This document shows positions 46,960 through 51,000 of a stretch of 51,000 nucleotides of DNA, in pieces. The notes beneath the pieces are model-generated. The model worked only from the letters and a program-made list of their open reading frames with translations. It did not search any database and was not told the origin of the DNA. The position numbers and the translations under genes are program-made. Within the stretch, counting starts at the first letter, position 1, and the number at the start of each line of letters is the position of its first letter. This stretch comes from Chrysomallon squamiferum (taxonomy: Eukaryota; Mollusca; Gastropoda; Neomphalida; Peltospiridae): the NCBI GenBank assembly GCA_012295275.1, contig CM022675.1:2915536-2966535 (forward strand). The letters are read 5' to 3'.

Positions 46960-47065
46960 AAACTGCTCAGTACACAAGAAGAGGTAATTCTGTGAGCTCA
47001 CCACAGGAGAGAAATGTCATCAAAGAATCTGTACTAGCCTGGCAGGAACAGAAGCATCTGCAGAG
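46960..47065 (+). CDS. candidate exon A of an unidentified plus-strand gene
   Basis: The acceptor TTGTTTTTCAG ends at 46959 and a GAG/GTTGTC donor follows 47065. One frame is open throughout and reads TAQYTRRGNSVSSPQERNVI, then KESVLAWQEQKHLQ. A second frame, open only from about 47000, reads TTGEKCHQRICTSLAGTEAS then AEVV, with a Cys and AGT-ASAEV ending like the last strand of an Ig domain. I cannot decide between them. The stretch is richer in G+C than its flanks, which supports coding. Confidence 0.35.
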
Positions 47066-47099
47066 GTTGTCGTTGTTCTTACAGTAACAGCAGTAGTAG

Positions 47100-47587
47100 T
47101 AGTAAACTCATTGTTGTAGTAGTGTGGTTATTATAGCATTAGTACTTAATAATAATCATTCTTGTTTGTAGTAATACGTGATATTTTAGCCAATGATGCT
47201 TTGTGTTCATAATGTATCTTGTGTGACTCAGTCAGAAAAATACTAGCTGTAGTCATAGTATTAGTTGTAGTAGTAGCAGAAATAATAGTAGTTTTATTGT
47301 TGCAATAGTAGTAGTAATAGAGGGAGTTTGAGTATAGAACAGTGACATGATAAAATTGGCTGTAGCAACAGGAACAGTAGTAGTTGTAGTAGTTATAACA
47401 ATAATAGTATAAAAACTTGATTTGTTAGTTAAATTGGTGGAAAAAGAAAGAAAACTGATTAATACTATTTTATTGAATATTTTATTCATTTGCTTGTTTA
47501 TTTAATATTTTATTAAATATTTTCATTGTTTGTTTGTTTATTTACTTAATATTTTATTCAGTATTTTATTTATTGATTTATGTCTAG
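47100..47587. other. GTA/GTT-rich intronic-type DNA
   Basis: Interrupted GTAGTA and GTTGTAG words, similar in reverse to the AAC/ACT dispersed repeats, then TTTATT-rich sequence. It lies between the two candidate exons. Confidence 0.4.
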
Positions 47588-47712
47588 GAAATTTCCTCAT
47601 ACATCACGTCACAGTTGATGGATTTCCAAGTCAAGGGGACACAACTGTGGAAGCCACTGCCTCTCTGGACCTCAACACCACACAGAGTTGTCTGTCTCTG
47701 TGAGATGAACCA
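47588..47712 (+). CDS. candidate exon B of the unidentified gene
   Basis: The acceptor TTTATGTCTAG ends at 47587 and a strong GTAAGT donor follows 47712. G+C is near half, against about 30% around it. Frame 1 is open across the exon (EISSYITSQLMDFQVKGTQL and on to CEMNQ). It splices in phase to exon C, giving a short end QCFMYSP-stop. Frame 3 reads NFLIHHVTVDGFPSQGDTTV, then EATASLDLNTTQSCLSL-stop, and looks more protein-like but ends inside the exon. If exon A's fully open frame is used, translation would stop at about 47620 and the rest would be 3' untranslated. The product is unknown. Confidence 0.4.
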
Positions 47713-48056
47713 GTAAGTGTCAGTCCATTGTCTTTCCCAATCTACACATCAAACTGTGACATAGAAAATATGAGGTGTTAAATGTTCAGAAAATGTGTTT
47801 TGGTTCACCCAGTACATCAGTGTGTGTCTCTTAGGCTGATGTTTTCACTTCTAGTTTGACAGTGTAAAGAAAAATCCTAATAGACTGAGTAAATGTTTAT
47901 ATCTCTTACTGACTAGATAAAATGGGTGAAATCTGTTTTGTTTTTCAGTTTTTAAAATACAAATAAATAAATATATGTAATCAAAATTCATTTACTTTTC
48001 TTAAAATAAACAGTCTAAACTAGTCTGTGAATTTTTTTTTTCTGTCTATGTTACAG

Positions 48057-48180
48057 ATGTTTCATGTACTCACCCTGAATCAGAAAATTCAAATCATTTT
48101 GTACAGCTACTAATATATAAGAATTTGTAATGTTTATAAAGTTTCGGTTAATGTGCCAAAACTATGTAAATAAAAATATT
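48057..48180 (+). other. candidate last exon C with poly(A) signal
   Basis: A very strong acceptor (TTTTTTTTTCTGTCTATG then TTACAG) ends at 48056. Frame 1 from exon B stops at TGA 48076-48078, and an AATAAA lies at 48169-48174. Acceptor, stop and poly(A) signal in order suggest the 3' end of a plus-strand transcript. Confidence 0.4.
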
Positions 48181-48199
48181 CCTCATCTTAGAATGTTTG

Positions 48200-50075
48200 A
48201 TAACATTAGCTAAAAAATATTAAATTAAAAACAGAATACAAAATAATTCAAAATGTTTATTTCAACAAGAAAACAAATTAATATCAGGACTACTTTTTCA
48301 TATAAAAAACATAATTTTAGAAAAATGTCATAAAATTCCTTACATAAAAATTTAGAAAAGCATTTTATAAAATATTGAACTTTTAAATTAAAAATGTTTT
48401 AAAATGTTTTATAAGGTTTTTAAGATGAGAGCGAAGGGTGCTGTAAAATAAAAAAATACCAAGATTTCTGATGTATCCAACAAAAGTATAATATTAAAAT
48501 GTACAAAATGAAAAAAAAAATAACCAAGATATTTGTTTACAAAAAAGTTAAAAGATCAATAAATAACGTAATCTGAAAATTATTTATTCAGAAAATTTAT
48601 AATTTCCCATCTTATCTTCCAAAACACACAACATTATCTACTTCCATTTTATGTTTTATTAAGATATGTTTATTGACTAAATCTTTACCAGAAGTCTTCG
48701 TATTCTTTGTTATTTTATATGATTAAGTAGATTTTTGTTTAAAATTAAATTAAAAAGAAGAATATAAAAAGAAAAAAATGAAATTATCTCCCCTGGACCA
48801 AACACCTTTATATAAAACATGTACTTTTTTTCAAAAGCAGTAATCAAGGATTTCTAACGTAAATCATTTTTAAAAAATAAAGTCTTTTTTCACAGACTTG
48901 ACTGAACTTGCTGTGTCTGGTCCAAACATTATGTATATAGGTCTGTATGTAACTATATCTTGTATGAACAACATTGTGACTTCCAGTCTGAAATCACAGT
49001 TTTATAAATTATTCAGTAAGTAGTCCATGACTCACACAAGTAATGTTTTAAAACTTTTCTTTGGTGTGGATTTTTCTAGAAGTTCTCAGTATTCTCCAAG
49101 CATTCAGCTTCTTTTTATTTTTTGTTGAGATGTTTCATCTTCTGCTATTTCTTCTGCTTGCTGAGTTCAGTATGATCAGAAAACTTGAAAAACTTGGAGG
49201 CAAACTCAAGAAGCCATTTAGAATGAATGGATGATTATCATTAACACTTCTCAGTATAAACAATCCTGAAAATTTAAAACAAAAATAAATACGTCTTTAT
49301 TAAAATAATATTCAGAATGGCATACACAATATTAATATGTCTTTATTATAAAAGTTCACCTCTAAATCTGCGATTATACAATTTGACATGTAAAATGAAC
49401 ACTAGATATAAATCAAATCTGATGTTTTGTGACTTAATAGTAGAGAGCTGAGATGAGAAGTAACAGATTTTTCTATCAATCTTGATTTGTGCAGTCTGTT
49501 ACTCATGTATTAAAAAATGTAACTGTAAATTGAACATAAAAATACATTTCTATGTATAACAATGACAATAACAATGACAATAACAAAATTAACAAGAAAA
49601 TAAAAATAATAGTAAAACCTTGTTTCTAATAAAAGTGTTGATGACAGCAGCCATGAAGTCTTCAACATGAAAACATTTGTTGTGCTGTGATGTGTAGAGC
49701 AGTGTTCCCATCAAACAAACAAACAAACAAACAAACTAATAAATCAGATAAGTATCCAGCTAAATAAGTAAATGCATAGCAATGAATGAAATAAGTAAAT
49801 AAGCAGATAACTGAAATAAATAAAAAAGAAAATTCGGTAAATATTTTAGAAAGACTATCAATGCATTTACCCACAATGCACCAGTTTGTATTTCAGTTAG
49901 AGAACAGAGACAGATTTCTTTTTTAAATTACCCATAAACAGAAAGTTACATTTTAAAAATTATTATATCTGTCAATAATCAGTAATTATTTTAATCAGTG
50001 GGGAAAAATAATCAAATATAAATCATGTAAAAACAAAAACTAAGTGGATCAAAGAGACATAAACAAAATCACTGC
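48200..50075. other. noncoding stretch, nothing recognised
   Basis: A+T-rich with short repeats such as (AAAC)n at 49716-49736 and a GACAATAAC triplet repeat near 49562-49585. The minus-strand frame at 49662-49874 is repeat-driven. No gene. Confidence 0.5.
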
Positions 50076-50931
50076 CATAAAACAGTAATAATTCTTACAT
50101 TTAGAGTTTTTCTTTTCTTTTTGTTAACAGTATAATAAATCATAAAACAGTAACAATTCTTACATTTAGAGTTTTTATTTTGTTTTTGTTAACAGTATAA
50201 TAAATCATAAAACAGTAATAATTCTTACATTTAGAGTTTTTCTTTTCTTTTTGTTAACAGTATAATAAATCATAAAACAGTAACAATTCTTACATTTAGA
50301 GTTTTTATTTTGTTTTTGTTAACAGTATAATAAATCATAAAACAGTAATAATTCTTACATTTAGAGTTTTTCTTTTCTTTTTGTTAACAGTATAATAAAT
50401 CATAAAACAGTAACAATTCTTACATTTAGAGTTTTTATTTTCTTTTTGTTAACAGTATAATAAATCATAAAACAGTAACAATTCTTACATTTAGAGTTTT
50501 TATTTTCTTTTTGTTAACAGTATAATAAATCATAAAACAGTAATAATTCTTACATTTAGAGTTTTTCTTTTCTTTTTGTTAACAGTATAATAAATCATAA
50601 AACAGTAACAATTCTTACATTTAGAGTTTTTTTATTTTCTTTTTGTTAACAGTATAATAAATCATAAAACAGTAATAATTCTTACATTTAGAGTTTTTTT
50701 TCTTTTCTTTTTGTTAACAGTATAATAAATCATAAAACAGTAACAATTCTTACATTTAGAGTTTTTCTTTTCTTTTTGTTAACAGTATAATAAATCATAA
50801 AACAGTAATAATTCTTACATTTAGAGTTTTTCTTTTCTTTTTGTTAACAGTATAATAAATCATAAAACAGTAATAATTCTTACATTTAGAGTTTTTATTT
50901 TGTTTTGTTTTTGTTAATAAATCATAACAGA
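50076..50931. repeat. 65-bp minisatellite, 13 copies, dimeric pattern
   Basis: The unit is AATAATTCTTACATTTAGAG, then TTTTTCTTTTCTTTTTGTTA, then ACAGTATAATAAATCATAAA. AATAATTCTT and AACAATTCTT units alternate for the first half, as do TTTTCTTTTC and TTTATTTTG tracts, which points to amplification of a 130-bp dimer. Each unit holds a pyrimidine tract ending in TTAACAG and an AATAAA. Confidence 0.97.
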
Positions 50932-50939
50932 AGATCTGA

Positions 50940-51000
50940 TAATAATAATGGTACAAAAAGCACCAAACCCACTACTATCAACAACAACAACAGCAGCAAT
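50940..51000. repeat. start of another AAT/AAC-rich patch
   Basis: AATAATAATGG followed by CACTACTATCAACAACAACA. It continues past the window edge and is similar in style to the dispersed AAC/ACT-rich repeats. Confidence 0.5.

Overview
The window looks like animal nuclear DNA, most likely from a mollusc or another lophotrochozoan. It is very A+T-rich and gene-poor, and crowded with microsatellites, minisatellites and decayed transposons. The few genes have GT-AG introns. The two recognisable genes (a BIR-BIR-UBA inhibitor-of-apoptosis protein and a BTB-BACK-PHR protein) are metazoan families. The mollusc guess rests on overall character, on a recurring GGGARRTAAY motif and on the gene families. 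It was not tested by any search.

Layout. 1-5 kb: noncoding DNA with degenerate telomere-like TTAGGG blocks and a 69-bp minisatellite. 5-7.1 kb: two exon-like islands, a broken pogo/Tigger transposase tail and a broken immunoglobulin-domain exon, all on the plus strand. 7.1-12.65 kb: simple repeats, a tRNA-related SINE remnant and the first copy of an AAC/ACT-rich dispersed repeat. 12.69-17.57 kb: one 4.9-kb satellite with 42/44/61-bp units and higher-order structure. 17.6-19.3 kb: tandem duplications next to the 3' side of the IAP gene. 19.3-21 kb: the IAP gene (minus). 23.7-28.3 kb: nested transposon debris, including a complete-ended but inactive hAT element whose 15-bp terminal repeats and perfect 8-bp target duplication are visible. 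28.5-30.3 kb: the two-coding-exon BTB-BACK-PHR gene (minus). Upstream of it, at 31-33 kb, lie duplicated sequences that look like paralogous noncoding first exons. 34.0-35.3 kb: a truncated LINE reverse transcriptase (minus). 35.5-46.9 kb: mostly noncoding DNA with long microsatellites, a second copy of the AAC/ACT-rich repeat, and CRE-palindrome blocks. 46.96-48.2 kb: a run of exon-like segments followed by a polyadenylation signal, gene unidentified. 50.08-50.93 kb: a 13-copy 65-bp minisatellite in which every unit carries a splice-acceptor-like tract.

The genes do not form a pathway that can be read from this window. The IAP would act on caspases or immune signalling, and the BTB-BACK-PHR protein as a probable cullin-3 substrate adaptor. 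I found no clear undescribed system. The most unusual structures are the triplicated splice-acceptor segment in the BTB gene, the duplicated first-exon cassettes upstream of it, the acceptor-bearing minisatellite, and the higher-order satellite.
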